Positions 36,401 to 48,080 are shown, counted from the stretch's first letter. The stretch is DNA of 64,000 nt from Linyphia triangularis (GCA_963978545.1 OZ021723.1:48872569-48936568); one strand, 5' to 3'. Notes: generated from the sequence alone by a model not told the origin. Numbers and translations: made by a program.

Positions 36401-37489
36401 TTTTTTTTTTTTTTTTAGTAGACATTTTACTACGCAGAGGATATTATAAATAACTTTAATAATTTAAATTAATTCAAAATATTTTTTTATAATTACCGAT
36501 CAAATAAACCTGAAAAACCTTTTAGGATGTTAAATATACGTAATATATATCAGTTTGTTAATATTGGTCAAAATAACGTTCACGCCAAGATTATAATAAG
36601 AAAAGCTTTCCCACGCGGTTAGAAGAAGTTTTTCGCAATAATTTTTAAAAACGCATGTCATACCTCTAAATCGGGATTTGAAGTTGAAATTTTGGTAACT
36701 TAATTTTATTTCCAATCTCACAAACAAAAGAGAATTCAATAAACTATCAAGCATTATCAGAAATTGAAAGCTTATATTTTTGATTCAAATGACAATTTTA
36801 CAAGATATTTAACTGGAATAGTAAGTTTTGTATGCCACAAAATTGTGTTTTTTGTTAAGTAAACTTTTATTAGATACCAGTTAAAATATTAATACGTCAC
36901 TCTTTTAATTGGTGTTTAAATATTTAAACTGTTATAACAAGTTTCATATGCAACACAAATTAATTGTGTGTTCTGGTAAGTAAAACTTTCTTAGGCACTA
37001 ATTAGAATATTAATACGTTAATATTTCTTAATATTTAGCTTTAATTAAAAATTTGCTCTCTGAACATTGCTTGGTAAAAGAAAAGTGTCTGAAGGAATAC
37101 TTTTTTAAATACTATTTCATACTATTGCTAAGGTGACACAAGAGTCATTCCATATGGAGAAGTATACTTTTAGAAAAATGTGTTGTCTCATAATTATAAA
37201 CATTTTGTCGACACAGATTTTTTTTTTAAATTTTATTGGGACCTATAACATTTTACATGTATGACAACAGGAAAAAAAGGAAAAAATTAAATACTTTAAT
37301 ATCGATATTTAATTCTTTTTCTAATTCTAGAATTTTTTTAATTAAAAAAAAATGTTCTTATAAGCATATACGAAGTATTTTAGATATAATAGTTTTTGCA
37401 TGTTTGGAACAAAATTATGTGCATATGAATCATTTTTTTAATTATTTTTGGTACTGTACCCTATCAGTCACAATAAATGTGTTGGTGAG
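33463..37489. other. AT-rich non-coding stretch
   Basis: No gene. Includes a doubled 16-bp phrase GCGATAATTCTTAAAA (34027-34058) running into a 24-nt A tract (to 34078), and an A tract at about 34566-34584. Between 34290 and 34600 composition is more mixed and begins with TTAAGAGGCATTACC, resembling a TTAA element, but I find no matching right end. ATGTGCGCACAT near 35178 is a perfect 12-bp palindrome. Confidence 0.5.
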
Positions 37490-37690
37490 GTTACACCATT
37501 ACAATTTGTATATATATTGGGGAGTAAAGACCTACCCTAAATATATTGGCAATTTTTGCAAGATAAGACTAAATTTGCTGACGAGGTTTGGCCTAAGGGT
37601 TGACAGGACCAGTTCAAAAGGTCAGAGGTGAATTTATAGCCTGGTGAGGATTGGGCAAAGATGGCGTGATTTCTTGGGGATGGAATATCA
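37490..37690 (+). repeat. Unclassified dispersed repeat, copy B
   Basis: Colinear with 28447-28680 (see shared words there). The 131-codon ORF ending at 37631 runs through it in AT-rich text without a recognisable domain and is not credible as a gene. Confidence 0.5.
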
Positions 37691-37799
37691 AGTCCAATGA
37701 ATGCCATGGAGAAGAGGTTCTTGCCGGTTCGACGTAAAAAGAAGAGTAGCCGTTTAGGATTCACTTTTTTCTCACTTTTCCAATTTACCTGAATATGCT

Positions 37800-38035
37800 G
37801 TAGTTAGCAAGACGGTTGCAGCTAAAGCTTTACTTTGGAGCGGATATAACGCGATGGATGAAGCCTAGAAGAGAACCAGACGCCTAACGGGGAAGTCCCA
37901 ATGCGATCCCACAAAGCTGACCTGTCCAGAAGAACCAAGCCAAAAGCCAGCCACAACGACCCTGCCTAGAGGACTGCACACAAATGCCAGCCGCACCGAC
38001 CCTGCCCTGGTCCCAGAATATTCCATGCTGTAAGT
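37800..38035 (+). other. GC-rich tract with imperfect internal duplication
   Basis: The GC-richest 200 bp of its neighbourhood. It contains two copies of a phrase: GCCAGCCACAACGACCCTGCC (about 37947-37967) and GCCAGCCGCACCGACCCTGCC (about 37987-38007), spaced 40 bp. No protein family recognised in any frame and no flanking repeats found. It may be part of a larger unclassified repeat together with copy B just upstream. Confidence 0.5.
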
Positions 38036-39646
38036 CAAACTCCTATCTCTCTCTTAATGATACAAAACCCTGCACTTTCGTAATTATTAATGAACTGAGA
38101 ACTCTAACTTGTTGCCAACAATTGTTTAAAGTAATCTAAGTTAGTAAAAAAAGTTTTTTTTTCCTACCTGTTAGTGATTCTTTTTCTTGTTTTCCAGATT
38201 CAATACTAAACGAACCTTTTAGATTGCAAATTTGGCCATATTTTTGTTGAATATTAGTTATTGCGGGATAATATTATTCACATTTGCTAGTATCAATGAC
38301 CAGATAATGGAGAGAGAACATTATGACAGTTTATTTGAGCTAACCACGACAATAAATGTGTACAAAAAATAATACTCTCTTTTTAATATCAGTTTGAAGT
38401 TTAGTCTTTAACTTACTTTTTAATTTTTTTATTTACCAAGTATAAAACTAAATTACTACTCTTCAAAACCATTTATAATAAGTTCTGGTATGTTTATTAG
38501 AATTTCAGTATAATTTACAATGGAGGGGAAAATTGATATTTTTTCATTACAAAAGTATTTTATACAGTATAAAATATGTTAAATAAATTCTTGAGAAATT
38601 TTGTTATCTTTGCATAAAAATTAATACGCTTTTTTTGTTTTTCTCTTGAAAGTAATATAAAAGCACCATCTTTTGCGTTGCAAACAATGTAAGGAAACTA
38701 TTCTAATTACTGACTGATTAACTGAATTATCCTAATTACTCAATAATATTACTAAACATTTTAACAGTAGAACCTATTTTTTGAAAGAACTAATTTGATA
38801 TATATTTGCAGACAATGAAAAAAAAAATCATTTTTTTTTTTTTTTTTTAAATGGGAAGAAGAATAACACATATATTGTTTTAAATATGCTTCTTATTCAA
38901 TTAAGATAGAATTTGTATGGAATATAAAATAAGTAATCAAGCAATATACTTTGAAATTTGATCTCACCAAATCTAGACTTGTCATAATCAAAAGTATTTA
39001 TTTTGGATTTATTTTTCTATATCTTAAATTAATATATTTTCATGTCATAGATATTAATGACCAATTAATTCTATTTATAAAACATGATTTTTTTTTTTTT
39101 TAAATTAGAAGAATGCAAAATTGATACAAATAATGTAAAGGTTATCACATGAAGAGCAGTTCAAATTGTGAAAACTAATACTTTTGAATGAATTAGATGA
39201 ACGGATTTTGTTATAGCCAGTAATTGTGAAATTATTAGTGAACATTGTGTAAGATAGGGCTCGGATTAAAATTTACCAGTAATTAAATCAGTTGCATATA
39301 ATAATTTTGTCAAATATTTTCATTTTATATACATAAATTTTTGAAATAAAACTTGTTTAAAATGGTATTACTATTTTGCTTTCAAGTATTATTTACAAGT
39401 ATTAGTAAGCATTTACAAGTATTTAAGTTTTAAACTTAATTATATCTATAATTAGAAATTATCCTTCTAATGCTTTTTTTATTTAAGGTGCGCATATAAA
39501 TCAGTATAAATACTAAATTAAAAAAAAAAAGTACTATACTAATTTTTCACAAATTATTAGAACATCTATTAATTTGTTTATTTGTCTTTTAGTTTTCATG
39601 CAATAAAACTATGAAAACACAAGCATATTACTATTTTGACGCGTTA
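38036..39646. other. AT-rich non-coding DNA
   Basis: No gene or defined element. Several A/T runs (38829-38849, 39088-39100). Confidence 0.5.
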
Positions 39647-41883
39647 TTCACATTAGGGTGTCACAAAAAAGTCAACTTTTAAAAAAGTGAACTCTCACTC
39701 TCCAAAAATGTTCTTTCTGTGAATATAAAACACCTTGAATTTTTCCAGAATTAAAAAAAAAAAATTAGAGGTCCCTTAAGGTTACTGAATTTACATAGCA
39801 TGCCAAAATAATGTTAAACGGAGTTTTTTTTTTTTATTAGCTACATTAAGTACTATTAATGTTAGAATGAAATTTTTTCAATAATGAAAGATTCTTTGAT
39901 ATAGTTTCAGACACATTTCGTATCAATTATGTTTTTGCTCTGAGTAGGTAGAGATAAAAAATATTTCTAAAATTAAGAAAAATACGATTTAGGGGACAAC
40001 TCTACATTCTGCGTAGTTATGCACACAAAGTAATTATTAAACTTAAGATACAGTAATTATTACTCAAGACTACATTAAATACTTGTCACTTAAGTAAACA
40101 ATTAGTTAGTTTACAACTTGTAAATAAAATCAAAAAGGAAGAATTTTTTCAAACGATTAAATATTTCCATTTATTTTCAAAGATTCACACTATTTTAGCA
40201 ACTACATTTTAAGGAAATTTTGGCGATTGCACTTTGTAAGTACGATTTGTAACAAAAACTGTTTTTGTTCTTCGTGTTTGGTTGCACAATTCAATCCTTG
40301 AATCAAGGCAACAGCTTGTTCATCAACATCATTTATGCAAGATAATATTTTAGCAAAAATTGCAGTTTGTTTTATAGGATGGCGTTTCGGGCCAATCTCT
40401 AACTGGTATACCGAAGAAACTATCTTCAATTTTTGCTGCTTCAAAAAAAGTATAAGAAAAACCAATTTCGGATTAAGTATTTCTAATAGATGTGAATTCA
40501 AACTCCATTTTTTTTCATATTCTTTGCTTTTTGCTTCATAGCTTTGATTTTTGGCCGTTAGAAATAAGATTTGGAAACAAGCTAAATGTTGCGAGTTCCT
40601 CGCTTAAATACTAGGAACGGCGTAAAATAATTTTTAATAATTCATTGCTTAAGTGTTTGTCATCATGTTCTTTCATCCTTTGAATAAATAAAACATCAGT
40701 AGGAGGGGCATCAACATCAGATAGTAAATCAAGACTGAAAATATACACACACAACAAAACAATTAAATTTTTTCATATCTTGAAACTATCTAACAGTTAA
40801 TACCATTACAGCTCCATTGCCATTGCAAATGGCTTTACCATCCAGCGAGGTCGGAGAAGAGCATCTGGTTCCCGAATGTTAGATTGAATATCTAATCTAA
40901 TCATAAACGACGCAAGATTTAAAAACTATCTGCAATCATCCTTTGGTAGTTTTTTAGCAATCTTTAACTGATCAGAAAAAAAAAGTTTTTAACCGTCTAA
41001 AGCTGTAATTAGGGGTATTGGTTGCTTTTTAGACTCATGGTGTCTGAGCTTAGACCAATTTTCTCGGAATCTCTTATATAAAGTATTTCTGGCCCAGTAG
41101 ATTGTCAAAGCACACAATGAATGCATCAGAAATTAGAACCTCAAACATGTAATACCGACATGCTATCCACAAAAGATTTCTACCTATTTTGTTCTCAAGA
41201 TGAGTACAAGCTCCATTGAATCTTCCACTATTTGTTGCAGTTGTATAGAAACACAATACCTATTACTTCAGATTCTCACTTCCACGATTGTAAGATCTTG
41301 AAAACAGCATCAATTGTTGCTTTGCAGTTCCAGACAATAATTTAGGAACGCCAAGAATTTTTGTGTTTCCATCTTGCAAAGAAGAAAATAGTACCGCTAA
41401 GCAATAAATCCTTCTTGTGCTTTTTGATGAAACATTGAGTAATAATTTGCCATCCCAATAAACTACTAATTTTTATGCCCCAAATTTTGTTTTTAATTGT
41501 TTAACAGGTTCATGGCGAAGACGTTGGCGTTCCCGATGAACATTTTGAATGCACTACAGACGGATCAGATGTGCATTGATATGGTTATAAATCTAAATTA
41601 AAAAGTTTAAAATATATATCATATGAGTTCATGATAAAGTGTTTTAAAACAAAGTTTAAGATAAAAATAAATGGTAAGAGAAGTCTAGTGCAGATTTGTT
41701 GTCCACAATTAATCCCAATTTTGCAGGAAATTCCCTATTTTCTATGAGCTTGAGGGACCCCTAAAATTTTTTTAAATGACTTTAATTATTTTTGATATAT
41801 CATATTGCAACAGAAAGAACATTTTAGAGGGTGAGGCCTGGCATTTTTCCAAAAAGTTTTTTTGGCCTTCCTCTTACACTTTA
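39647..41883 (-). mobile_element. 2.2-kb element with about 125-bp TIRs encoding a transposase-like gene
   Basis: The left end, about 39656-39780, aligns with the inverse of 41749-41874. Shared blocks are AAAAATGTTCTTTCTGT versus AAAATGTTCTTTCTGT, an A-rich segment and TTAGAGGTCCCTTAAG versus TTAGGGGTCCCTCAAG. Just outside, TTCACATTA (39647-39655) and TACACTTTA (41875-41883) match at 7 of 9 positions, a possible decayed 9-bp target duplication as in hAT/MULE-type elements. The interior holds the degenerate minus-strand gene at 40202-41600. The TIRs are themselves diverged, so the insertion is old. Confidence 0.7.
40202..41600 (-). pseudogene. Degenerate transposase-like multicopy gene (copy 1)
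   Basis: Minus-strand reading gives HEPVKQLKTKFGA, LVVYWDGKLLLNV, DGNTKILGVPKLLSGTAK, then CFYTTATNSGRFNGACTHLE, NKIGRNLLWIACRYYMFEVL, later EPDALLRPRWMVKPFAMAME, and at the 3' end KILSCINDVDEQAVALIQGL and NCATKHEEQKQFLLQIVLT. I recognise this as an uncharacterised family repeated in arthropod and other invertebrate genomes. Motif order suggests a DDE transposase: Asp in YWDG (41452-41454), a D-T-T-x-x-N motif whose Asp is Tyr here (41245-41247), and C-x-x-H whose His is Tyr here (Cys 41158-41160). Multiple stops and frameshifts. Lies within the TIRs of the 39.6-41.9 kb element. Catalytic assignment is my inference. Confidence 0.72.
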
Positions 41884-42379
41884 ATGCACATACTTGATAT
41901 TAATACCTTAAAAGCAGATTTATTAAAATTGAATTATTACTTCTCGAATTATCACATTTATATGAAAGGCTGATAAATAAAAGAATAGCGGATTAATTAA
42001 AAATAGATAATTTACAAACATAATCATCCTGACCGTAAAAGATCAACAATTATTAAATTGTGACAGTATAATCTTAAGTTATAATAGTTATACTCATAAG
42101 TACACAATCCAAAATGTTCAACATTTTGTAAAAAAACTCTGACTTTCAAAGACTTTTAACTTGATCATTAATGTTTATAATGGATTACAAATTTTAATTT
42201 GAGGGTTTCTTTGTCTAAGGTGAAAATAAAAGAAAAATTAAAAAAAATAAATAAATACAAACTATTACTATGAGCCATAATGGATCATTTTAAAAGTAAG
42301 CATTAAGAAAAAATTACTTCTCCAAATTTCTTGTGCATTTTTTGTTGTAACAATTTATTGCATTTAAAACCCAGCAATC
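41884..42379. other. AT-rich spacer
   Basis: No gene or repeat seen. Confidence 0.5.
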
Positions 42380-43330
42380 AATTTGCGCAAAATAGCTAAT
42401 CTCCTCTTTGCCAGCTGTGTATCTCTTTTGAATAGTCTTAATGAAGAAATTTGTTAGGGCTACTTACATAATTATGCATTAATTAGAAGCATATACTTTC
42501 CCAACCGAATCTAATTGTGGGTGCTCATATTTTAAGAAGGTAATCACCAATTATCGAAGTGCTTAACGAATAAAAATTTACAATTTATTTATAATGATGT
42601 AATGAAGAAGCGCGCATTTAGCAAGACAATTATAAGCTTCAGTACACACAAATAAGTTCCTCCGAATAATCCGCAAACAAACTAAATAATGGTCGAGATA
42701 TTTGTCCAGCGGATGCAATTAAAGGGACAATGTAGGTACCAGAGTATACTTTGACACTCCAGCGATGGGACTAAAGTACCAGCAGAATTTTATTCAATCA
42801 ATCCTTCGCTGTGATTACCCAAATTCTTTGAAAACCGAAAAGCTGTTGAAAAATTCATATTCTTTCTGTTTACGCTTGGGCAGGGTAATTTGAGCAGTTG
42901 CTGCTTCTTATATTGGCAAACTAATTTACCACTTTAAGCTCTGAGAAGAATGAGACCTGCATGTGAGATTTTTAATAAAAGTTTTATTATTGTCTCTTCG
43001 TACTATGTTCTTAAAAGGAGGGTTTGTGTCTGTTATTGCCTCCCAAGTAAGTGACTGGGCGAGTATGATAGAGTGGCAGAGGGAAATAATTTCGGAGTTA
43101 ATTAATTCCCGAAAATTGTTTCCGATTACAAATACGTACTTGAAGATTTTCATAATTTCGATCAAAGTTCTTTTTATGCTTTAATTTGGAATAAGGGCTG
43201 CAAAAGAATGACGAAAAAATGTCATATTCTTTTCTCGATTTTGACTCAATAATGGAATCTATTCATTTAATTATGATAAAGTTGCATTTAATCTGGAAAG
43301 TTAATTAAAAATGAGAGCTTTGTATCGAAT
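42380..43330. promoter_or_regulatory. Candidate regulatory island with homeodomain-type palindromes
   Basis: About 950 bp of more balanced composition without a credible ORF. It includes ATAATTATGCATTAATTAG (about 42468-42486), which resembles joined POU/homeodomain sites, AATAAAAGTTTTATTATTG (about 42974), and an imperfect 25-bp palindrome centred on TTAATTAA (43090-43114, TTTCGG...CCGAAA). Observed motifs; a regulatory function is inferred. The overlapping ORFs at 42926-43165 minus and 42963-43184 plus mirror each other and are not convincing. Confidence 0.35.
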
Positions 43331-44908
43331 TGCCTTATTGTGCGTCAGTGTAAAGAATGGTTTAACGGGGAAAGAATTAATTAAAGTTGCCCAAAATGTA
43401 AAAAAGTTTATACATTTTTAAAATTAATTACATTGGATCGTAGAGGAATTTAAACTATAAAAAAAAAATTAATCAAGATTTAGAAAATGTTGGTGTTTTG
43501 AAGGAAAAAAAATCGGTAATAATGTAATCAAAATTCTTCAAATAATCCCCTAGTTAGTTTTAAATAAGTTATTATATTTCACTATGCAGCTAATCAGATT
43601 GGTTCATATAATGATTTATAACAAAAAATATATAATTTAATTTTACGAGTAAAAAAACAAATCTTCAAATATGTATGAAATATTTATAAACTACGTCCTA
43701 TAATTAGTAGGATAAAATGTTGTGGGCGACACAGATTTAAAATGAATTCTTTTCCCAGTTTATAAGTAATCCCAGAAGTATTTAAAATTTTGATTGCTAT
43801 GTTATAATCTTTACAATTATACTACACAATTTAATTAATATATTTTCTATTAACCATATAAGAAATTCATAGCTGCTTTACGAGATGATGCAATATCGCA
43901 AGTTTAGTAGCTGCTGTGAAGTTGTAAACAAATTTACATGCACTAAATAATATACATTATTTGTGAATACTGATTTAATCCCCATGTAATGCTTTAAAAA
44001 GATATTTAAATTAATATTAAATCACTTCCTTAATTTTCAGATCAACATTTTTGCGTAATTAGTAAAATGTAGTGAGAAAAAACCTATCCATCTGCCTGTC
44101 TTAGGACAACATGTATAACTAAATCTAGGAATTTTACAAACACATGTGATAGATAAGAAAAGCTCGAGTAACTAATTTTCAAACACTACCGTTGGAAGCA
44201 TGGGTAACTAGAGCATTGAAGGGGGAGGGGTGAATTTTGTTTTTGGACCTGCAAAGAAAAACATGAACGTCGAACGTGTGAATTATCGAACACCTGCAAC
44301 TCCAGTGGCAAGGTGCCTAGACATTTAGATAATCATAATTTATCTAATGCATTCAATGTTTTTTCCATTATCACTCCCGCACAACCCAAATAATTATCTG
44401 ATGCTATTAGAATCTTATACACTAAATGTGTCCCTCTTTCCTGGTCCTATATTTACATATTATTAAATTTCAATTGTCGTGCACTTAAATCCAGGTGCTC
44501 TTCAAAACATTCTATAAGTATCTCCTTAAACTTTTCGCAATCTCTGATATTCTCCAAAACTGCATCCGATACCATAAAGCTTATCGCTTTATTTTTTTAA
44601 CTTAAACCTCGCGATCTATAATTTTACATCGTCTGACCATCTCATAAATTTAGTTATTGTGTCTACCTGTTAAAAAAAAATATTCGCACTAGTCCTTTTC
44701 TACGTCGAAATTTTTTTCTGAAATTCTTCAAGTACATATTACCATTATATCACTGTCGGGTCTTCACCTGAACGCTCTGTAACATATAAAATTTGTAATA
44801 ATATTTTTGCTCTATTACATGTATCAAAGGAAGATCCAGTAATTAGTTTTCTGAAAGTGTATCTTCATAGACTTCTTAGTTAGAGGTGGCTAGATTACAA
44901 TTTTGATA
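43331..44908. other. AT-rich non-coding DNA
   Basis: No gene. A mixed-composition patch at 44180-44310 with GAAGGGGGAGGGG looks like repeat debris. Confidence 0.5.
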
Positions 44909-44910
44909 TA

Positions 44911-45114
44911 CACCGCGTTGCATAATGATAGAACCACCATGTATTTTCAGCCTAGAATACAGTAATTGGAATAAATGATTGAAATAAATATTTTTATTGA
45001 AAATATACAAAATAAGAATGACAATAACAAAGTAAAAACATTACTCATGTTTATATTTTCATGTAATAAAATAAAAAATACAAATTTTAGGTTGCAAAAT
45101 GATAGTACCACCCC
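44911..45114 (+). repeat. Left terminal inverted repeat of Tc3-like element
   Basis: About 203 bp, from CACCGCGTTGCATAATG to the inner site ending near GTACCACC. It pairs with 46268-46467 at about 98% identity. Differences seen are at the fourth base (C versus T), CCACCATG versus CCACCAGG, TAGAAT versus TAGCAT, and GTACC versus GAACC. Confidence 0.95.
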
Positions 45115-45268
45115 TACTTTTTAGTGGAATAATCGATCCCAGAGAAGCATGCGCAGTTGGGTTTCAACAAACAGGTATATAAAAGCTTCGTTTGATCAAC
45201 TAACGTAACCTTACTTGCATTTATTGTGAGCACGCATAGTTTATTGATTTGAAAAGGTGTCACTAAGT

Positions 45269-46260
45269 ATGGGTAGGAAAAAACCGTTATCTGATTTTGA
45301 AAAAGGACAAATTGCGGCTTTGAACCAAGCAGGATTGTCTTCACAGAATATAGCAAGACATATTGGGCGTTCACCACACGTGGTCAATAATTTTCTACAT
45401 CTTGGATCCAAATATGGGACAAAGAAATCCACTGGAAGACCTCGAAAGCTAACAAAGTGGCAAGAAAGGTTAGTTGTAAAGAAGTTAAAAGCTGGTGAAA
45501 TATTGAACAGACTATCACGAGACCCCACCATCAAAGTTCACAAGTCAACTTTATCCAGAATAGCTCGGCGGAACGAACATCTTGAGTACACGAAAATGAA
45601 AACGCAACCGAGACTTACAGATCTTCACAAACGAAAAAGGATGCAATGGGCTAAAGAACACATGACTTGGAAAGAACAGTGGACTTAAGTAGTGTTCAGC
45701 GACGAAAAAAAATTCAATCTAGATGGTCCCGACGGGTGGGCATTCTATTGGAGGGACCTCCGAAATGAACCACACATTTTTTCTAGGAGACAGTGCGGGG
45801 GAGGATCGTTAATGGTTTGGGCTGGATTTGGCAATGCTGGGCGGACTAACATTGCCTTTCCTACTGGTCGAATGAGAGAAATAGACTATCAAGACCTGTT
45901 GGAAGAAAATTTGTTGCCTTTTGGATAAGAAATTGGAGGTCCATTTTGGAAGTTCCAACAGGACAATGCTAGCATTCATGTTGCAAACTCGTCTTGGGAA
46001 TGGTTCCTGACAACGGAGTGCAGGTAATCGAATGGCCTGCTTGTTCTCCTGACATGAACCCCATGGAAAACGTCTGGGGTATTCTAAGCAGGGCCGTATA
46101 CGCCAACGGCAAGCAGTATTCAACGGTTCAAGAATTGAAAGACTCCATTATTACATAATGGGAAAATCTGAATGCAGATATACTCAAACGCTTAGTCGAA
46201 AGCATGCCTAATCGAATTTTTGAACTTATAACCAAAAAGGGTGCTCTTACAAAGTATTAA
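45269..46260 (+). pseudogene. Tc3-type transposase (DD34E), broken by stops and a frameshift
   Basis: Cut-and-paste transposase of the Tc1/mariner superfamily, Tc3 branch. I chose ATG 45269 (MGRKKPLSDFEKGQIAALNQ), after which two helix-turn-helix units follow, joined by a GRPRKL motif (about codon 59). The catalytic domain has VVFSDEKKFNLDGPDG (first Asp 45701-45703), WRDLRNEP, GGGSLMVWAGF, QQDNASIH (second Asp 45962-45964) and SPDMNPMENVWG (Glu 46066-46068). Allowing the frameshift, the second Asp and the Glu are separated by 34 residues, the DD34E spacing. Defects: TAA at 45686-45688, TAA at 45926-45928, a one-base loss between about 45980 and 46015, and TAA at 46156-46158. Natural stop TAA 46258-46260. 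About 330 codons, the usual Tc3 length. Confidence 0.96.
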
Positions 46261-46267
46261 CTGAAAG

Positions 46268-46467
46268 TGGTTCTATCATTTTGCAACCTAAAATTTGTAT
46301 TTTTTATTTTATTACATGAAAATATAAACATGAGTAATGTTTTTACTTTGTTATTGTCATTCTTATTTTGTATATTTTCAATAAAAATATTTATTTCAAT
46401 CATTTATTCCAATTACTGTATGCTAGGCTGAAAATACCTGGTGGTTCTATCATTATGCAACGCAGTG
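46268..46467 (-). repeat. Right terminal inverted repeat of Tc3-like element
   Basis: Begins eight bases after the transposase stop with GGTTCTATCATTTTGCAACC (inner site) and ends ATTATGCAACGCAGTG followed by TA. Partner of 44911-45114. Confidence 0.95.
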
Positions 46468-46469
46468 TA

Positions 46470-47749
46470 CTATACAAATGGATGTCTTGATAGCACATCG
46501 AAGCAGTTTAGTTGATGCAAGAAATGATAAACATTTAACTGTTGTGGTTGGTTGGTTTAATTCTTCTTTGGCAGGAGTAACACGTGAGCCATACTTATAG
46601 AAACAAATTGGTGAACAAACGTTTAAAATTAAAAAAAAAAAAAAAAAAAAAAAATAGTATAGTTAACATGTGTATAAAAGTCAGAGTATAATATTTTAAG
46701 GAGTTTCCACAAAACAGGACTCATGGTCCGGCAGACAGCAAACAGAAGTCAAAGGTTACACAATTTATAACTTGTAAAAAGAAACATTTTTATGAGTTGC
46801 TCGACTAACAAAAGTTTTCTTTTCTCAATGAGTCAGGGCAGAATAATTATATTTAGTTTCACACAAATAGTTATTTTCACCATTATTTAAAAATCTATAT
46901 CATGTCGTCTTATGTCATCCTATTCTTCTCTCAATTACCCAAGAATTTAAAACACTTTTTTTAAAATCAAAGATATTGTCTAGTACAATCAGAGTTAATA
47001 TTTTATATCACTCCATTTTGACACATACTTACGCGTACTATGGCACATACTTACGTGATTTAAAGCTTCTCTGCAGCATCACTATAAACTATGGAAAAGA
47101 AAAAAGAAAAAAAAATTAAACCTGTTTTCAAATTGAGTTTGGCTCTATTGTTTTCCTCAGGTTTTCGCATATATAAGAAATAAAAATAAATGTTATATTA
47201 ACAGTTGAACTAAATGTGTAGCAATATTTTATTGATATAATTGAAAATGCTCATTGCATTATATTCAAATACGTAGTTCTGAAACGTACGTAGTTCTTTT
47301 AGCTTGGCCCTAAATTTTTTTCCTTTTTTTCCCTTATATATATATATATATTTATAAAAACTCTGTTTTAGAAACAACCTGATATTAAAAATCTTCGACT
47401 TTGGGAATGCTCGAATTTGTCACATAGACTCAGCTTAAAAAGATTTTTAAATATTTAACTTATCAATTATTAATTTGAGAAATGTTCTACACTTAATTAC
47501 CCACAATTTTTCACACAACAAGTACATTAAATATAATAAAATGCCATTTTTTAAGTTTCAATGTAGTGTTTACAACCACCCTTTCTAAAATAGTTCTGTC
47601 AATAAACAGTAAGTTAATTTCATCCATGGTCCTCTACTCAAAATCACTAATCCCTTAATGAATTGCTGCACGAAGTCCCAAAAAGCCTTTCACACTTCAT
47701 CGAATAAACTAGTCCTTAATTTATAGTACACATTTTATCAACATAGAAT
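46470..47749. other. AT-rich DNA with short repeats
   Basis: No gene. A 25-nt A run at 46631-46655, a direct pair of CACATACTTACG (about 47024 and 47045), a doubled ACGTAGTTCT (about 47271 and 47288) and (TA)n at 47335-47351. The text just right of the Tc3-like element (46480-46620) has mixed composition but no readable protein. Confidence 0.5.
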
Positions 47750-48080
47750 TTAAACTTTTAATAGCCTCGTAAATTGTTACAGTGCGCGAATTCTATTCCG
47801 CCTGCAAAAGCCATTTCAAACGTAGCAAATAAAATTGTTTAATGGCGCGCAATGAATAACAATAATAATTTACTTTAACGGTCTGCCAAGAGCTATCCGA
47901 GCTATTCCTAAATCATTTGCCTGATTTATCCAGCTTTGTCTCACCCGAAAACCGGAATTACCGGAGCGGACGGAGTTTTACGGAATCGAATTATATCGTC
48001 TCTGAATATGTAATCATAAATAAGAATTCTTCATCCGTACAGAAAAGGATTTCCAAGTTCTTTTAGAAGTCTTTCCTCCC
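47750..48080. promoter_or_regulatory. Candidate regulatory island with CpG words
   Basis: Roughly 330 bp of balanced composition without ORF or terminal repeats. It contains GTGCGCGAATTC, AATGGCGCGCAATG, AACAATAATAATTTAC, and ACCGGAATTACCGGAGCGG. GGCGCGCA and the two ACCGGA words are unusual in this AT-rich window. Function is inference from composition only. Confidence 0.3.

Larger units (their letters stand above)
44909..46469 (+). mobile_element. Tc3-like transposon, full length but inactive
   Basis: The element 44911-46467 (1557 bp) is flanked by TA on both sides (44909-44910, 46468-46469), the Tc1/mariner target. Inverted repeats of about 200 bp bound it. Each holds an outer site (CGTTGCATAATGATAGAACC) and an inner, nearly identical site (GGTTGCAAAATGATAG), the double-site IR/DR arrangement known from Tc3 and Sleeping Beauty-type elements. 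The interior is the broken Tc3-type transposase gene (45269-46260). About four mismatches between arms indicate a young insertion, although the gene carries three in-frame stops and one frameshift. Confidence 0.97.

Noticed and set aside
37236..37631. 131-codon plus-strand ORF, the longest apart from element genes
   Set aside because: Composition follows local AT bias (many Lys, Asn, Ile, Phe, Tyr), no domain is recognisable, and its 3' part overlaps a dispersed repeat.
45809..46123. Minus-strand ORF overlapping the Tc3-type gene
   Set aside because: Antisense shadow of the transposase; likewise the minus ORFs at 45114-45377 and 45241-45534.
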